A DNA stretch of 64,000 nt from Marinobacter persicus (GTDB lineage: Bacteria > Pseudomonadota > Gammaproteobacteria > Pseudomonadales > Oleiphilaceae), in contig NZ_PTIV01000008.1 in the NCBI RefSeq assembly GCF_002934325.1, positions 51,621 to 115,620 on the forward strand. Direction: 5' to 3'. This document shows, in pieces, positions 16,031 through 25,920 of the stretch; position 1 is the stretch's first letter; every line of letters begins with the position of its first letter. The translations under genes were made by a program, and so were the position numbers. The notes under the pieces are model-generated. The model made no database searches. It was not told where the DNA came from and saw only the letters and a list, made by a program, of their open reading frames with translations.

Positions 16031-16390
16031 ATGAGTGTAAATGCCCTGTACGACTACAAATTCGAACCGCGCGACAAGGTAGAAAACTTCAACGGCATGC
16101 AGCTGGTGTACGTCCAGTGGGCCGGCCACCTGATGTTCTGCGCACCCTTCGCCCTGCTGGTTGAGCCTGATATGAGCTTCCGTGCCCTGATCGAAGACGC
16201 ACTGAAGCCGGCAGTCGCAGCACACCCCCAATCGGTTAAAGCCGATTTTCTGGCAGCGCAGTGGGAGCTGAACGGCGAGTCGTTCACGCCGAACGCCGAC
16301 GCTTCGTTGGTGGATAACGGCATTGACCATAAAAGCATGCTGGTTGTGACCACGCCCGGCCTGGACGGCATGTTCAACACTGGATACTGA
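16031..16390 (+). CDS. dmpO: Phenol hydroxylase oxygenase gamma subunit DmpO
   Basis: 119 aa, the exact usual length of the small (gamma) oxygenase subunit that binds to the DmpL-DmpN core. Typical sequence: MSVNALYDYKFEPRDKVENF...QWAGHLMFCAPFALLVEPDMSF. The ATG at 16031 follows aaggtgatgatc. The 65 bases between dmpN and dmpO are the longest gap inside the hydroxylase part of the operon. dmpP follows after eight bases. Confidence 0.94.
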   Translation: MSVNALYDYKFEPRDKVENFNGMQLVYVQWAGHLMFCAPFALLVEPDMSFRALIEDALKPAVAAHPQSVKADFLAAQWELNGESFTPNADASLVDNGIDHKSMLVVTTPGLDGMFNTGY

Positions 16391-16398
16391 GGTGCGCC

Positions 16399-17460
16399 AT
16401 GACTCATTCCGTGACCATTGAACCGATTGGTGAGCAGATTGAAGTGGAGGAGGATCAAACCATCCTCCAGGCGGCCCTGCGCCAGGGTGTCTGGCTGCCG
16501 TTTGCCTGCGGCCATGGCACCTGCGGTACTTGCAAAGTGCAGGTGGTGGATGGCGATGTGGACGTTGGCGATGCCTCGCCCTTTGCCCTGATGGACGTAG
16601 AGCGGGACGAAGGCAAGGTGCTGGCCTGCTGCGCCACCGTGGAAAGCGATGTGACCATCGAAGCGGATATCGATGTCGACCCGGATTTCGAAGGCTACCC
16701 GGTGGAGGACTACACCGCGACGGTCACCGAGATCACGGATTTGTCACCGACCATCAAGGGACTGCGCCTGAAGCTGGACCGGCCCATGACCTTCCAGGCA
16801 GGCCAATACATCAACCTGGAACTGCCGGATGTGGATGGCCCGCGCGCCTTCTCGCTGGCCAACCCGCCGAGCAAAGCCGATGAAGTGGAACTGCATATTC
16901 GTCTGGTTCCAGGCGGCGCGGCAACCGGTTACATCCACGAACAGCTTAAACCCGGCGACGAACTGAACCTCTCCGGCCCCTACGGGCAGTTTTTCGTGCG
17001 CAGCTCGCAACCCGGCGATCTGATCTTCATTGCCGGCGGTTCGGGACTGTCGAGCCCACAGTCGATGATCCTGGACCTGCTGGAGCAGAACGATGAGCGC
17101 CAGATCACCCTGTTCCAGGGCGCCCGCAATGTGCCGGAGCTCTACAACCGGGAAATGTTCGAGGAGCTGGCCCGGGAGCACGACAACTTCACCTACATTC
17201 CGGCGCTGAACGACGCCGACAACGACCCGGACTGGAAAGGCTTCAAGGGCTTTGTCCACGAGGCGGCCAAAGAACATTACGAGAGTCGATTTGCCGGCAA
17301 CAAGGCCTACCTGTGCGGCCCGCCGCCGATGATCGACGCGGCTATTACGGCCTTGATGCAGGGGCGCTTGTTTGAGCGCGACATCTTTATGGAGAAATTC
17401 CTGACAGCGGCGGACGGTGCGGAAGACACCCAGCGTTCGGCCCTGTTCAAGAAGATCTGA
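16399..17460 (+). CDS. dmpP: Phenol hydroxylase reductase DmpP
   Basis: 353 aa NADH-dependent reductase passing electrons to the diiron oxygenase. Domains: an N-terminal plant-type [2Fe-2S] ferredoxin with C37, C42, C45 and C77 (ACGHGTCGTC...LACC), then an FAD domain with RAFSLANPP (about 150-158), then an NAD domain with IAGGSGLSSPQSM (about 212-224) and the CGPPPMIDA block near 308-316. The length equals that of the CF600 protein. The ATG has gaggtg nearby, and dmpQ begins 13 bases after the stop. Confidence 0.95.
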   Translation: MTHSVTIEPIGEQIEVEEDQTILQAALRQGVWLPFACGHGTCGTCKVQVVDGDVDVGDASPFALMDVERDEGKVLACCATVESDVTIEADIDVDPDFEGYPVEDYTATVTEITDLSPTIKGLRLKLDRPMTFQAGQYINLELPDVDGPRAFSLANPPSKADEVELHIRLVPGGAATGYIHEQLKPGDELNLSGPYGQFFVRSSQPGDLIFIAGGSGLSSPQSMILDLLEQNDERQITLFQGARNVPELYNREMFEELAREHDNFTYIPALNDADNDPDWKGFKGFVHEAAKEHYESRFAGNKAYLCGPPPMIDAAITALMQGRLFERDIFMEKFLTAADGAEDTQRSALFKKI

Positions 17461-17473
17461 CCGGAGGTGCGCC

Positions 17474-17821
17474 ATGCCGGCATACCAGGTGTTCAACCGC
17501 ACCACGGGTGATTCGTTCACCTGTAACGGTGACCAGAGCGTGCTCAAGGCCATGGAAGCGGTGGGCAAGAAATGTGTCCCGGTGGGATGCCGCGGCGGAG
17601 GCTGCGGGTTCTGCAAGATCCGGGTATTGGAGGGCGATTTCGAGTGCGGAAAAATGAGCAAGGCTCACGTACCGCCTGAAGCCCTGGCGCAGGGTGAAGT
17701 GCTGGCCTGTCGCATCTATCCGCAAGCCGACTTAACGATCGAATGCGTGCCGCAACCGGTGGACGCAGTCGTGGAGCAAGCAACACGAGCAAAGCAAACA
17801 ACAACAAGAGCGATGAGGTAA
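17474..17821 (+). CDS. dmpQ: Chloroplast-type ferredoxin DmpQ/XylT
   Basis: 115 aa [2Fe-2S] ferredoxin of the DmpQ/XylT group, with cluster ligands C39, C44, C47 (CRGGGCGFC) and C79. In related systems this ferredoxin re-reduces the active-site iron of catechol 2,3-dioxygenase after it is oxidised by poor substrates such as 4-methylcatechol. That fits its place directly before dmpB, only five bases away. The start at 17474 follows ggaggtgcgcc. Confidence 0.93.
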   Translation: MPAYQVFNRTTGDSFTCNGDQSVLKAMEAVGKKCVPVGCRGGGCGFCKIRVLEGDFECGKMSKAHVPPEALAQGEVLACRIYPQADLTIECVPQPVDAVVEQATRAKQTTTRAMR

Positions 17822-17826
17822 CTGTC

Positions 17827-18750
17827 ATGAAAAAAGGTGTTATGCGTCCCGGACACGTCCAGATCCGCGTACTGGACATGAAAGAAGCAGTGGAACATTA
17901 CACGGATCTGATGGGTTTGATTGAAACCGATCGTGACGTTGAGGGCCGGGTGTATCTGAAAGCCTGGACCGAGGTCGACAAGTTCTCCGTGGTTCTGCGT
18001 GAAACCGACCAGCCCGGCTGCGATTTCATGGGCTTCAAAGTACTGAATGAGGATACTCTCGTCAGCCTGACCCAGGACCTGAAAGATTTCGGCCTGGAGG
18101 TTGAAGAGATTCCGGCTGAAGAGCTCAAGGGCTGCGGCCGCCGCGTGCGCTTCACGGTGGCTTCCGGCCACGCCTTCGAGTTGTATGCCGACAAGGAATA
18201 CACCGGGAAGTGGGGCGTCACTGAAGTGAACCCTGAGGCCTGGCCCCGTGACCTGGGTGGTATGAAGGCTGTGCGTTTCGATCACTCCCTGTTCTACGGC
18301 CCCAACCTGCCGGAAGTGCTGGATGTTTTCACCAACGTACTGGGCTTCCATCTGGCCGAACAGGTGATGGACCCGGATGGCAACCGCATTGCCCAGTTCC
18401 TGACCGCGTCAATGAAGGAACACGACATCGCCTTCATCCACAGTGACAAACCGGGGCAGCTCCACCACACCTCTTTCTACCTGGAAACCTGGGACGACGT
18501 GCTGCGTGCCGCCGACCTGATTTCCATGACCGATACCTCCATCGATATCGGCCCCACACGTCATGGTCTGACCCATGGCAAAACCATCTACTTCTTCGAC
18601 CCGTCAGGTAACCGCTGTGAGGTCTTCTCCGGTGGTGACTATACCTACCCGGATCACAAGCCCGTCACCTGGACAGCAGACGAGCTCGGCAAGGCCATCT
18701 TCTATCACGATCGCCAGTTGAACGAGCGTTTCCTGACGGTATTGACCTGA
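17827..18750 (+). CDS. dmpB: Catechol 2,3-dioxygenase DmpB (XylE family)
   Basis: 307 aa extradiol ring-cleavage enzyme, the same length as XylE. It opens catechol next to its hydroxyls to give yellow 2-hydroxymuconic semialdehyde. The Fe(II) ligands fall at the XylE positions: H153, H214 and E265. The second-shell residues H199, H246 and Y255 are also present. Two VOC-fold halves are seen. The ATG at 17827 follows gaggtaactgtc. It links the hydroxylase and lower-pathway genes of the operon. Confidence 0.97.
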   Translation: MKKGVMRPGHVQIRVLDMKEAVEHYTDLMGLIETDRDVEGRVYLKAWTEVDKFSVVLRETDQPGCDFMGFKVLNEDTLVSLTQDLKDFGLEVEEIPAEELKGCGRRVRFTVASGHAFELYADKEYTGKWGVTEVNPEAWPRDLGGMKAVRFDHSLFYGPNLPEVLDVFTNVLGFHLAEQVMDPDGNRIAQFLTASMKEHDIAFIHSDKPGQLHHTSFYLETWDDVLRAADLISMTDTSIDIGPTRHGLTHGKTIYFFDPSGNRCEVFSGGDYTYPDHKPVTWTADELGKAIFYHDRQLNERFLTVLT

Positions 18751-18781
18751 CCCCAAACCGACTAAACAGGATGAAGCAGCA

Positions 18782-20242
18782 ATGAAAGAGATCAAGCATT
18801 ACATCAACGGTGAGTATGTCGGTTCCGCCAGCGGCAAGCGGTTCGACAATGTGAACCCGGTGAATGGTCAGACCTTTGCCAAAGTTCACGAAGCCGGCCG
18901 GGAGGAGGTGGATGCAGCGGTGAAAGCCGCACGCGCTGCCCTGGACGGCCCCTGGGGCAAGATGACGCTGGATGAGCGCACCCGGATTCTGCACAAAGTC
19001 GCCGACGGTATTAACGAGCGCTTTGATGAATTCCTGGAAGCGGAATGCCTGGATACCGGCAAGCCGAAAACCATGGCCAGCCATATCGATATTCCCCGTG
19101 GTGCGGCCAACTTCAAGGTATTCGCGGACATGATCAAGAACGTGCCCACCGAATCCTTTGAAATGGCCACACCGGACGGCACCGGCGCTCTGAACTATGC
19201 AGTGCGTCGCCCGAAAGGCGTGATTGGTGTGATCAGCCCCTGGAATCTGCCATTGCTGCTGATGACCTGGAAAGTCGGTCCAGCACTGGCGTGTGGCAAC
19301 ACCGTGGTGGTCAAACCCTCGGAAGAGACCCCGACCACCACCGCCTTGCTGGGCGAGGTGATGAAGGACGCCGGCGTGCCGGATGGTGTGTACAACGTGG
19401 TACACGGCTTCGGCGGCGATTCCGCCGGCCAGTTCCTGACCGAACACCAGGACGTGGATGGCTTCACCTTCACCGGTGAGACCAGCACGGGCGAAACCAT
19501 CATGAAGTCTGCCGCCAAAGGCATCCGGGATATTTCCCTGGAGCTGGGTGGCAAGAACGCCGGCCTGGTGTTCGCGGATTGTGACATGGACAAGGCCATC
19601 GAAGGCACCATGCGTTCGGCGTTCGTGAACTGTGGCCAGGTATGCCTGGGCACCGAACGGGTGTACGTCGAGCGCTCCATTTTCGACGAATTCGTCGCCC
19701 GCCTGAAGGAAGAGGCAGAGAAGCTGCGCATCGGTCCTCCGGATGATGAAAGTGCCAACTTTGGCCCGCTGGTCAGCCTGAAACATCGGGAAAAAGTGCT
19801 CTCCTACTACCAGCAGGCCGTCGACGACGGCGCCACCGTGGTTACCGGTGGTGGTGTGCCGGACATGCCGGAACAGTACGCCGGCGGTGCCTGGGTACAG
19901 CCCACCATCTGGACTGGCCTTTCTGAGGATTCGGCGGTGGTGACCGACGAAATCTTCGGTCCTTGCTGCCATATCCAGCCCTTCGATACCGAAGAAGAAG
20001 CGATTGATCTGGCCAATCGTCTGCCGTACGGCCTGGCCTCGGCTATCTGGACCGAAAACGTCAGCCGCGTGCACCGCGTTGCCGGGCAGATTGAAGCGGG
20101 GATTATTTGGGTGAACAGCTGGTTCCTGCGGGACTTGCGCACGCCCTTTGGTGGCAGCAAGCAGTCCGGCATTGGCCGGGAGGGCGGTGTGCACTCCCTG
20201 GAGTTCTACACCGAGATGAAAAACGTCTGCATCAAGCTGTGA
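18782..20242 (+). CDS. dmpC: 2-hydroxymuconic semialdehyde dehydrogenase DmpC
   Basis: 486 aa NAD-dependent aldehyde dehydrogenase, the usual length for DmpC/XylG. It oxidises 2-hydroxymuconic semialdehyde to 4-oxalocrotonate, the entry to the oxalocrotonate branch. Visible: GVISPWNLPLLLMTWKVGPALACGNTVVVKPSEETP (cofactor binding), LELGGKNAGLVF with the general-base Glu, FVNCGQVCLGTERVYV with the nucleophilic Cys, and EIFGPCCHIQPF. The ATG at 18782 lies downstream of aggatgaag. dmpD follows by seven bases. Confidence 0.95.
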   Translation: MKEIKHYINGEYVGSASGKRFDNVNPVNGQTFAKVHEAGREEVDAAVKAARAALDGPWGKMTLDERTRILHKVADGINERFDEFLEAECLDTGKPKTMASHIDIPRGAANFKVFADMIKNVPTESFEMATPDGTGALNYAVRRPKGVIGVISPWNLPLLLMTWKVGPALACGNTVVVKPSEETPTTTALLGEVMKDAGVPDGVYNVVHGFGGDSAGQFLTEHQDVDGFTFTGETSTGETIMKSAAKGIRDISLELGGKNAGLVFADCDMDKAIEGTMRSAFVNCGQVCLGTERVYVERSIFDEFVARLKEEAEKLRIGPPDDESANFGPLVSLKHREKVLSYYQQAVDDGATVVTGGGVPDMPEQYAGGAWVQPTIWTGLSEDSAVVTDEIFGPCCHIQPFDTEEEAIDLANRLPYGLASAIWTENVSRVHRVAGQIEAGIIWVNSWFLRDLRTPFGGSKQSGIGREGGVHSLEFYTEMKNVCIKL

Positions 20243-20249
20243 GGTGGTC

Positions 20250-21107
20250 ATGAATGCATCTGTAGAAAGCCCGGAAATCGGGCGGGAAATTATCGCGGCC
20301 GGTTACCGCACCAATGTCCACGATCAGGGCGAGGGCGGCTTCCCGGTGATGATGATTCACGGCTCCGGGCCCGGCGTGACCGCCTGGGCCAACTGGCGCC
20401 TGGTGATTCCGGAGCTGGCGAAACATCGCCGAGTAGTGGCACCGGACATGCTGGGCTTCGGTTACAGCGAACGCCCGGAAGACCAGATCTATAACCGCGA
20501 GCGCTGGGTCAAACACGCCCTGGGCGTGATGGACGAGCTGGGCCTGGAGCAGGTGGACCTGGTGGGTAATTCCTTCGGCGGTGGCCTGGCGCTGGCACTG
20601 GCCATTGAACACCCGGAACGCGTGCGCCGTCTGATTTTAATGGGGTCGGTGGGGGTCAGCTTCCCCATCACCAAAGGCCTGAATGAAGTCTGGGGCTATG
20701 AGCCCTCCATCGAAACAATGCGGCGGTTGATGGATGTGTTTGCCTACGACAAGAGCCTGCTGACCGACGAGCTGGCGGAAATGCGTTACCAGGCCAGCGT
20801 GCGCCCCGGTTTCCAGGAATCCTTCGCCGCCATGTTCCCGGCTCCGCGTCAGCGCTGGGTGGACAACCTGGCGAGCCCGGAAGCAGACATCCGCAAGCTG
20901 CCCCATGAAACCCTGGTGCTGCACGGCCGGGAAGATGAGGTGATTCCGCTGGCGGTGTCCTACAAGCTTGCCGAGCTGATTGACCGCTCCCAACTGCATG
21001 TCTTCGGCCGCTGTGGTCACTGGACCCAGATTGAACACGCCGACCGGTTTGCCCGGCTGGTGAACGATTTCCTGCACGAAGCGGATCAAACCGCCGGAGG
21101 TAAGTAA
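20250..21107 (+). CDS. dmpD: 2-hydroxymuconic semialdehyde hydrolase DmpD
   Basis: 285 aa alpha/beta hydrolase cleaving the carbon-carbon bond of ring-fission products. It is the route used for ketone products from 3-methylcatechol. The nucleophile elbow GNSFGG has S108; the acid is in HGREDEVIP and the catalytic His in GRCGHW. The oxyanion region is HGSGPGVTAWANW. The start ATG at 20250 has gaggtgg in front. The stop and the next start share one base (TAATG). Confidence 0.95.
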   Translation: MNASVESPEIGREIIAAGYRTNVHDQGEGGFPVMMIHGSGPGVTAWANWRLVIPELAKHRRVVAPDMLGFGYSERPEDQIYNRERWVKHALGVMDELGLEQVDLVGNSFGGGLALALAIEHPERVRRLILMGSVGVSFPITKGLNEVWGYEPSIETMRRLMDVFAYDKSLLTDELAEMRYQASVRPGFQESFAAMFPAPRQRWVDNLASPEADIRKLPHETLVLHGREDEVIPLAVSYKLAELIDRSQLHVFGRCGHWTQIEHADRFARLVNDFLHEADQTAGGK

Positions 21108-21892
21108 TGGACAAGGCTCAGATCGAGGCGTTCGGTGATGAACTCTATGAAGCCATGGTCAACCGGGAAGCGGTAGCTCCGCTGACCGGCCGGGCTGATG
21201 GCATCACCATCGACGATGCCTACCACATCTCCCTGCGCATGCTCGAGCGTCGCCAGCAGGCGGGTGCCCGCATCATTGGCAAGAAGATCGGGGTCACCAG
21301 CAAGGCGGTGATGAACATGCTGAACGTGCATCAGCCTGATTTTGGTTACCTGACCGACGACATGGTGTTCAACAGTGGTGAAGAAGTGAACATCAGTGAC
21401 CGCCTGATTGCGCCGCGCGCTGAGGGCGAGATCGCGTTCATTCTCAAAAAGGAGCTGACGGGCCCGGGCGTCACCAATGCCGACGTACTGGCTGCCACCG
21501 AATGCGTGATGCCGTGCTTCGAGATTGTCGATTCCCGCATTAAGGACTGGAAGATCGCCATTCAGGACACCATCGCCGACAACGCCTCCTGCGGGCTGTT
21601 CGTGCTGGGTGACAAGGCGGTCTCACCCCGGGACGTGGATCTGGTGACCTGCGGCATGGTGGTCGAGAAGAACGGCTCGATTATCAGCACCGGCGCCGGT
21701 GCTGCAGCCCTGGCGTCACCGGTGAACTGCGTGACCTGGCTGGCGAACACGCTGGGCGAGTTTGGTATCTCGCTGAAAGCGGGCGAAGTGATTCTTTCCG
21801 GCTCGCTGGTGCCGCTGGAGCCGGTGAAGGCCGGTGACCATATGCGCATTGATATCGGCGGCATGGGCAGTGCGTCCGTGTGCTTCTCCTGA
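21107..21892 (+). CDS. dmpE: 2-hydroxypenta-2,4-dienoate (2-oxopent-4-enoate) hydratase DmpE
   Basis: 261 aa of the hydratase/decarboxylase (FAH-like) family. It adds water to 2-hydroxypenta-2,4-dienoate to form 4-hydroxy-2-oxovalerate. Characteristic stretches are [58 protein letters not shown] and [11 protein letters not shown]. It is a paralogue of dmpH in the same operon, and DmpE and DmpH are known to form a complex in CF600. It is coupled to dmpD by the TAATG overlap. Confidence 0.95.
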   Translation: MDKAQIEAFGDELYEAMVNREAVAPLTGRADGITIDDAYHISLRMLERRQQAGARIIGKKIGVTSKAVMNMLNVHQPDFGYLTDDMVFNSGEEVNISDRLIAPRAEGEIAFILKKELTGPGVTNADVLAATECVMPCFEIVDSRIKDWKIAIQDTIADNASCGLFVLGDKAVSPRDVDLVTCGMVVEKNGSIISTGAGAAALASPVNCVTWLANTLGEFGISLKAGEVILSGSLVPLEPVKAGDHMRIDIGGMGSASVCFS

Positions 21893-21926
21893 GCGCGCCG
21901 GTAACAAGGACAACGAGGACAGTGCT

Positions 21927-22862
21927 ATGAGCAACAAAATCAAAGCAGCCATCATCGGCTCGGGCAACATCGGCACCGACCTGATGATCAAGATTCTGCG
22001 CAACGGCCAGAACATCGAAATGGGCGTGATGGTCGGCATCGACGAAACTTCCGACGGCCTGGCCCGGGCCAACCGTATGGGTGTGGCCACCACTCACGAA
22101 GGCGTGGAAGGACTGGTAAAAATGCCGGAATTTGCCGACATCGACGTGGTGTTCGACGCCACTTCGGCCAGCGCCCACCGCCACAACGACGTATTCCTGC
22201 GGGGCCACAAGGAAGACATAAAGATGGTCGACCTGACCCCGGCGGCCATCGGTCCTTACTGTGTGCCGGTGGTAAACCTGGAGAAGCACCTCAAAGAAGG
22301 CAACGTGAACATGGTCACCTGTGGCGGTCAGGCCACCATTCCCATGGTGGCGGCCGTCTCCAACGTGGCCAAGGTGCACTACGCCGAAATCGTCGCCTCC
22401 ATTTCCAGTAAATCCGCCGGCCCAGGCACCCGGGCCAACATCGACGAGTTTACTGAAACCACCTCCAAGGCCATCGAAGTGGTCGGCGGTGCGGAGAAGG
22501 GCAAGGCCATCATCATCCTGAACCCGGCCGAGCCGCCATTGCTGATGCGCGACACCGTGTACGTGCTGTCGGAGAAAGCCGACCAGGCCCAGGTGGAGAA
22601 ATCCGTCGAGGAAATGGCCGCAGCCGTGGCCAGCTATGTGCCGGGTTACCGCCTGAAGCAGAAGGTACAGTTTGACGAAATCCCTGACGACCAGCCCATC
22701 AACGTGCCGGGCCTGGGGTATTTCAGTGGCCTGAAAACCTCCATCTTCCTGGAAGTGGAAGGGGCGGCCCACTACCTGCCGGCCTACGCCGGCAACCTGG
22801 ACATCATGACCTCCGCCGCGCTGGGTACCGCCGAGCGCATCGCCGAATCGCTGGTCCACTGA
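21927..22862 (+). CDS. dmpF: Acetaldehyde dehydrogenase (acylating) DmpF
   Basis: 311 aa. It converts acetaldehyde, CoA and NAD+ to acetyl-CoA and receives the aldehyde by channelling from the DmpG aldolase. The Rossmann motif is [14 protein letters not shown] at 7-20. The acyl-forming Cys is C132 (VTCGGQAT), the same number as in the CF600 enzyme. The start ATG at 21927 follows gaggacagtgct. dmpG begins 13 bases after the stop, as expected for partners of one complex. Confidence 0.96.
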   Translation: MSNKIKAAIIGSGNIGTDLMIKILRNGQNIEMGVMVGIDETSDGLARANRMGVATTHEGVEGLVKMPEFADIDVVFDATSASAHRHNDVFLRGHKEDIKMVDLTPAAIGPYCVPVVNLEKHLKEGNVNMVTCGGQATIPMVAAVSNVAKVHYAEIVASISSKSAGPGTRANIDEFTETTSKAIEVVGGAEKGKAIIILNPAEPPLLMRDTVYVLSEKADQAQVEKSVEEMAAAVASYVPGYRLKQKVQFDEIPDDQPINVPGLGYFSGLKTSIFLEVEGAAHYLPAYAGNLDIMTSAALGTAERIAESLVH

Positions 22863-22875
22863 GGAGGAACGAACA

Positions 22876-23913
22876 ATGACTTTTAACCCTGGCAAGAAAC
22901 TCTACATCTCCGACGTGACCCTGCGCGACGGCAGCCACGCCATTCGTCACCAGTACTCCATCAAAAACGTGCAGGACATCGCCCGGGCACTGGACAAGGC
23001 CAAGGTGGATTCCATCGAAGTGGCCCACGGCGACGGCCTGCAGGGCTCGAGCTTCAACTACGGCTTTGGTGCCCACACCGACCTGGAGTGGATCGAGGCG
23101 GTGGCCGAAGTGGTGGAACACTCACGGATCGCCACGCTGCTGCTGCCCGGCATCGGCACCGTGGAAGACCTGGAAGACGCCTACAAGGCCGGCGCCCGCA
23201 CGGTTCGCGTGGCCACCCACTGCACCGAGGCGGACGTCTCAAAACAGCACATTGAACACGCCCGCAAACTGGGCATGGACACCGTTGGCTTTCTGATGAT
23301 GAGCCACATGCAGACCCCGCAGGGGCTGGCGGAGCAGGCAAAAATGATGGAGGACTACGGGGCTACCTGCCTGTACGTGGTCGACTCCGGCGGTGCCATG
23401 AACATGAACGACATCCGGGACCGCTTCCGCGCGATGAAAGACGTGCTCAAGCCGGAAACCGAAACCGGCATCCATGCCCACCACAACCTGGCACTGGGTG
23501 TGGCCAACTCCATCGTGGCGGTGGAGGAGGGCTGTGACCGGGTAGACGCCAGCTTGTCCGGCATGGGCGCTGGCGCCGGTAACGCACCGCTGGAAGTGTG
23601 CATTGCCGCCTTCGACAAGATGGGCTGGGACCATGGCACCGACGTTTACGCCCTGATGGACGCGGCCGACGACATCGTGCGTCCGCTGCAGGATCGCCCG
23701 GTTCGCGTGGACCGCGAAACCCTGGCATTGGGCTACGCGGGTGTGTACTCCAGCTTCCTGCGCCATTCCGAAGTGGCGGCGAAGAAGTACGGCCTGAAGA
23801 CCGTGGACATTCTGGTGGAGCTGGGCAAACGTCGCATGGTGGGTGGCCAGGAAGACATGATCGTGGATGTGGCGCTGGATCTGCTGAAAGCGCAAAAGGA
23901 GCAAAAGGCATGA
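22876..23913 (+). CDS. dmpG: 4-hydroxy-2-oxovalerate aldolase DmpG
   Basis: 345 aa Mn2+-dependent HMGL-like TIM barrel. It splits 4-hydroxy-2-oxovalerate into pyruvate and acetaldehyde. Metal and catalytic residues known from the DmpFG structure are present: D18 and H21 in TLRDGSHA, and H200 and H202 in IHAHHN. The C-terminal communication domain that docks DmpF is included by length. The ATG has gaggagg upstream. The stop overlaps the dmpH start by four bases. Confidence 0.96.
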   Translation: MTFNPGKKLYISDVTLRDGSHAIRHQYSIKNVQDIARALDKAKVDSIEVAHGDGLQGSSFNYGFGAHTDLEWIEAVAEVVEHSRIATLLLPGIGTVEDLEDAYKAGARTVRVATHCTEADVSKQHIEHARKLGMDTVGFLMMSHMQTPQGLAEQAKMMEDYGATCLYVVDSGGAMNMNDIRDRFRAMKDVLKPETETGIHAHHNLALGVANSIVAVEEGCDRVDASLSGMGAGAGNAPLEVCIAAFDKMGWDHGTDVYALMDAADDIVRPLQDRPVRVDRETLALGYAGVYSSFLRHSEVAAKKYGLKTVDILVELGKRRMVGGQEDMIVDVALDLLKAQKEQKA

Positions 23914-24704
23914 GCAAGACACTGAGCAACGAACAGATGCTGGCGCTGGCTGAGCACGTGGAAAACGCCGAACTGCAGGCCCACGACATTACCAAGGTCA
24001 CCAATGATTACCCGGACATGACCTTCGAAGACGCCTACGACGTGCAGTGGGAAATCCGCCGCCGCAAGGAAGCCCGGGGCAACAAGGTTGTTGGCATGAA
24101 AATGGGCCTGACTTCCTGGGCCAAGATGGCGCAGATGGGCGTGGATACTCCCATTTACGGATTCCTGGCGGACTATTTCAGTGTGCCGGACGGTGGTGTG
24201 GTCAACACCAAAGAGCTGATTCACCCCAAAATCGAAGCGGAAGTGGCGTTCGTCACCAAGAAGCCACTGCATGGTCCGGGCTGCCACATTGGTGATGTCC
24301 TGGCGGCCACCGACTTCGTTATCCCCGCCGTGGAAGTGATCGACTCACGCTATGAAAACTTCAAGTTTGATCTGGTGAGTGTGGTCGCGGATAACGCCTC
24401 CTCTACCCGCTTTATCACCGGCGGCCAGATGGCCGATATCTCGGATGTGGATCTGAAAACCCTGGGGGTGGTGGTCGAGAAAAACGGCGAGGTGGTGGAC
24501 GTGGGCGCCGGCGCCGCCGTGCTGGGCCACCCGGCCTCCAGCGTGGCCATGTTGGCCAACCTGTTGGCGGAGCGTGGGGAACACATTCCGGCCGGCACCT
24601 TCATTATGACCGGCGGCATTACCGCGGCCATCGCCGTGGAAGCCGGTGACAACATCACCGTTCGTTACCAGGGCCTGGGTACGGTCTCGGCCCGCTTCGA
24701 ATAA
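23910..24704 (+). CDS. dmpH: 4-oxalocrotonate decarboxylase DmpH
   Basis: 264 aa, the standard length. It decarboxylates 2-oxo-3-hexenedioate to 2-hydroxypenta-2,4-dienoate with Mg2+. It resembles DmpE throughout: [72 protein letters not shown]. The start is placed by the ATGA overlap with dmpG. An in-frame extension far into dmpG exists but has no support. Confidence 0.95.
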   Translation: MSKTLSNEQMLALAEHVENAELQAHDITKVTNDYPDMTFEDAYDVQWEIRRRKEARGNKVVGMKMGLTSWAKMAQMGVDTPIYGFLADYFSVPDGGVVNTKELIHPKIEAEVAFVTKKPLHGPGCHIGDVLAATDFVIPAVEVIDSRYENFKFDLVSVVADNASSTRFITGGQMADISDVDLKTLGVVVEKNGEVVDVGAGAAVLGHPASSVAMLANLLAERGEHIPAGTFIMTGGITAAIAVEAGDNITVRYQGLGTVSARFE

Positions 24705-24713
24705 GGAGGCGTT

Positions 24714-24905
24714 ATGCCGATTGCACAGATCAACATTCTCGAAGGCCGGACCGATGAGCAAAAGGAAGCCCTGATCAAGGAAGTCAGCGAGGCTATCGTG
24801 CGTTCGCTGGATGCGCCGATTGAAAGCGTGCGGGTGATCATTAACGAGATGCCGAAGCAGCACTTCGGCATTGGCGGACGATCGGCGGAAAAACTCGGGC
24901 GTTGA
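24714..24905 (+). CDS. dmpI: 4-oxalocrotonate tautomerase DmpI
   Basis: 63 codons, 62 aa after removal of Met, which exposes the catalytic Pro1. It isomerises 2-hydroxymuconate to 2-oxo-3-hexenedioate and works as a hexamer of tiny subunits. Pro1, Arg11, Arg39 and Phe50, the active-site set of 4-OT, are all present at those positions. The ATG follows aaggaggcgtt, a near-ideal ribosome site. Last enzyme gene of the catabolic operon. Confidence 0.96.
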   Translation: MPIAQINILEGRTDEQKEALIKEVSEAIVRSLDAPIESVRVIINEMPKQHFGIGGRSAEKLGR

Positions 24906-24968
24906 CGTCCAGTTGGGGCCGGCAGGCCCCTCACTCAAAACCACTACAAATACAAAAATGGTGAACTT

Positions 24969-25844
24969 ATGAGAACGACTAAACTGCTTGCCGCTGCCGG
25001 CACGCTCGGCCTGGCTTTGTCTGCAACCCCTGCTTTCGCAGTGAACGGCCATTATGTGGCCGGTATTGAAGGCACCAAGGGGCCTTCCCTGCCGCCAGAA
25101 GGCCTGTACTATCGCGGTTACCTGGTGCAGTACGAGATTGATAGCATCCAAAGCGATGCTGGCGATATTGATGATGCTGATGGCTCGGTAACAGCATTCG
25201 CGAACCGGTTTATCTATGTGACCGACAAAAAGTTCCTCGGTGCGGATTATGGCATGGAAGCCATCGTAATTGCCCAGGATAACGATTTTGATTTTGCCAG
25301 GTCTTCTGATTCCGGCATTGGCGATGTGTTTCTGGGGCCGCTGATTCTGGGCTGGCACGGGCAGCAATGGGATACCGTGTTTGCCGCCGGCCACTGGTTT
25401 GATACGGGTGACTACGATTCCACAAATCCTGCTGCTGTAGGTAAGGGCTTCGGCACTACCATGCTGACACTGGGCGGTACCTGGTACTTCGATGAAGCCA
25501 GAGACTGGTCGTTCTCTGCCTTGTCCCGTTATGAAATCAAAACCGAACAGGAAGATACTGAGAGAACGCCCGGCGATAGCTGGACTGTCGAATGGGCACT
25601 GGGCAAAGTGTTGAACAACGGCGTCGAAGTCGCTCTGGCCGGTTATGACGGCTGGCAGCTGGAATCAGACAGCGGCCCTAACACCACTAACGCCAAGATG
25701 GAGCAGCACGCCATCGGCGCCGAAGTCACCTTCCCGGTAAAGCCCCTGGGCGCCCAGTTGAGTGGCGCGGTGTACACTGAGTACGCCAACAAGAACCGCC
25801 CCGAAGGCAACCTGTTCCGGTTGCATTTAACCAAAAGATTCTGA
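24969..25844 (+). CDS. Outer-membrane protein of the phenol/MetA-degradation family
   Basis: 291 aa with a Sec signal peptide (LLAAAGTLGLALSATPAFA, cleavage near residue 24) and a beta-barrel pattern of alternating residues ending in the aromatic Phe (HLTKRF) that marks outer-membrane proteins. It resembles the Phenol_MetA_deg (SphA-like) family (NGHYVAGIEGTKGPSLPPEGLYYRGYLVQYE, TLGGTWYF). These are found beside aromatic-degradation operons and are proposed to help uptake. It lies 63 bases after dmpI on the same strand, with the intrinsic terminator right after it, so it is probably the operon's last gene. A transport role is inference. Confidence 0.85.
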   Translation: MRTTKLLAAAGTLGLALSATPAFAVNGHYVAGIEGTKGPSLPPEGLYYRGYLVQYEIDSIQSDAGDIDDADGSVTAFANRFIYVTDKKFLGADYGMEAIVIAQDNDFDFARSSDSGIGDVFLGPLILGWHGQQWDTVFAAGHWFDTGDYDSTNPAAVGKGFGTTMLTLGGTWYFDEARDWSFSALSRYEIKTEQEDTERTPGDSWTVEWALGKVLNNGVEVALAGYDGWQLESDSGPNTTNAKMEQHAIGAEVTFPVKPLGAQLSGAVYTEYANKNRPEGNLFRLHLTKRF

Positions 25845-25864
25845 TTTCGCTGTAAGCTTGAAAG

Positions 25865-25889
25865 CCGGGGCCAGAGTGTCCCGGTTTTT
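25865..25889 (+). terminator. Intrinsic terminator ending the phenol operon
   Basis: CCGGG/CCCGG stem with a ten-base loop followed directly by five T, 20 bases past the outer-membrane protein stop. It would separate the catabolic operon from the reductase gene beginning at 25921. Confidence 0.75.
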
Positions 25890-25920
25890 CTGTGCGTAAT
25901 GTGGATTGGTTGGGGGGAAT

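Noticed and set aside
18665..20251. 528-codon open frame on the minus strand
   Set aside because: Antisense to dmpC; low-complexity His/Gly/Val composition, no ribosome site, and the plus-strand dehydrogenase is certain.
10751..25844. Phenol island as a transposon
   Set aside because: No transposase, integrase or flanking inverted or direct repeats were seen, although broken genes flank its left side; horizontal origin remains possible but unproven.
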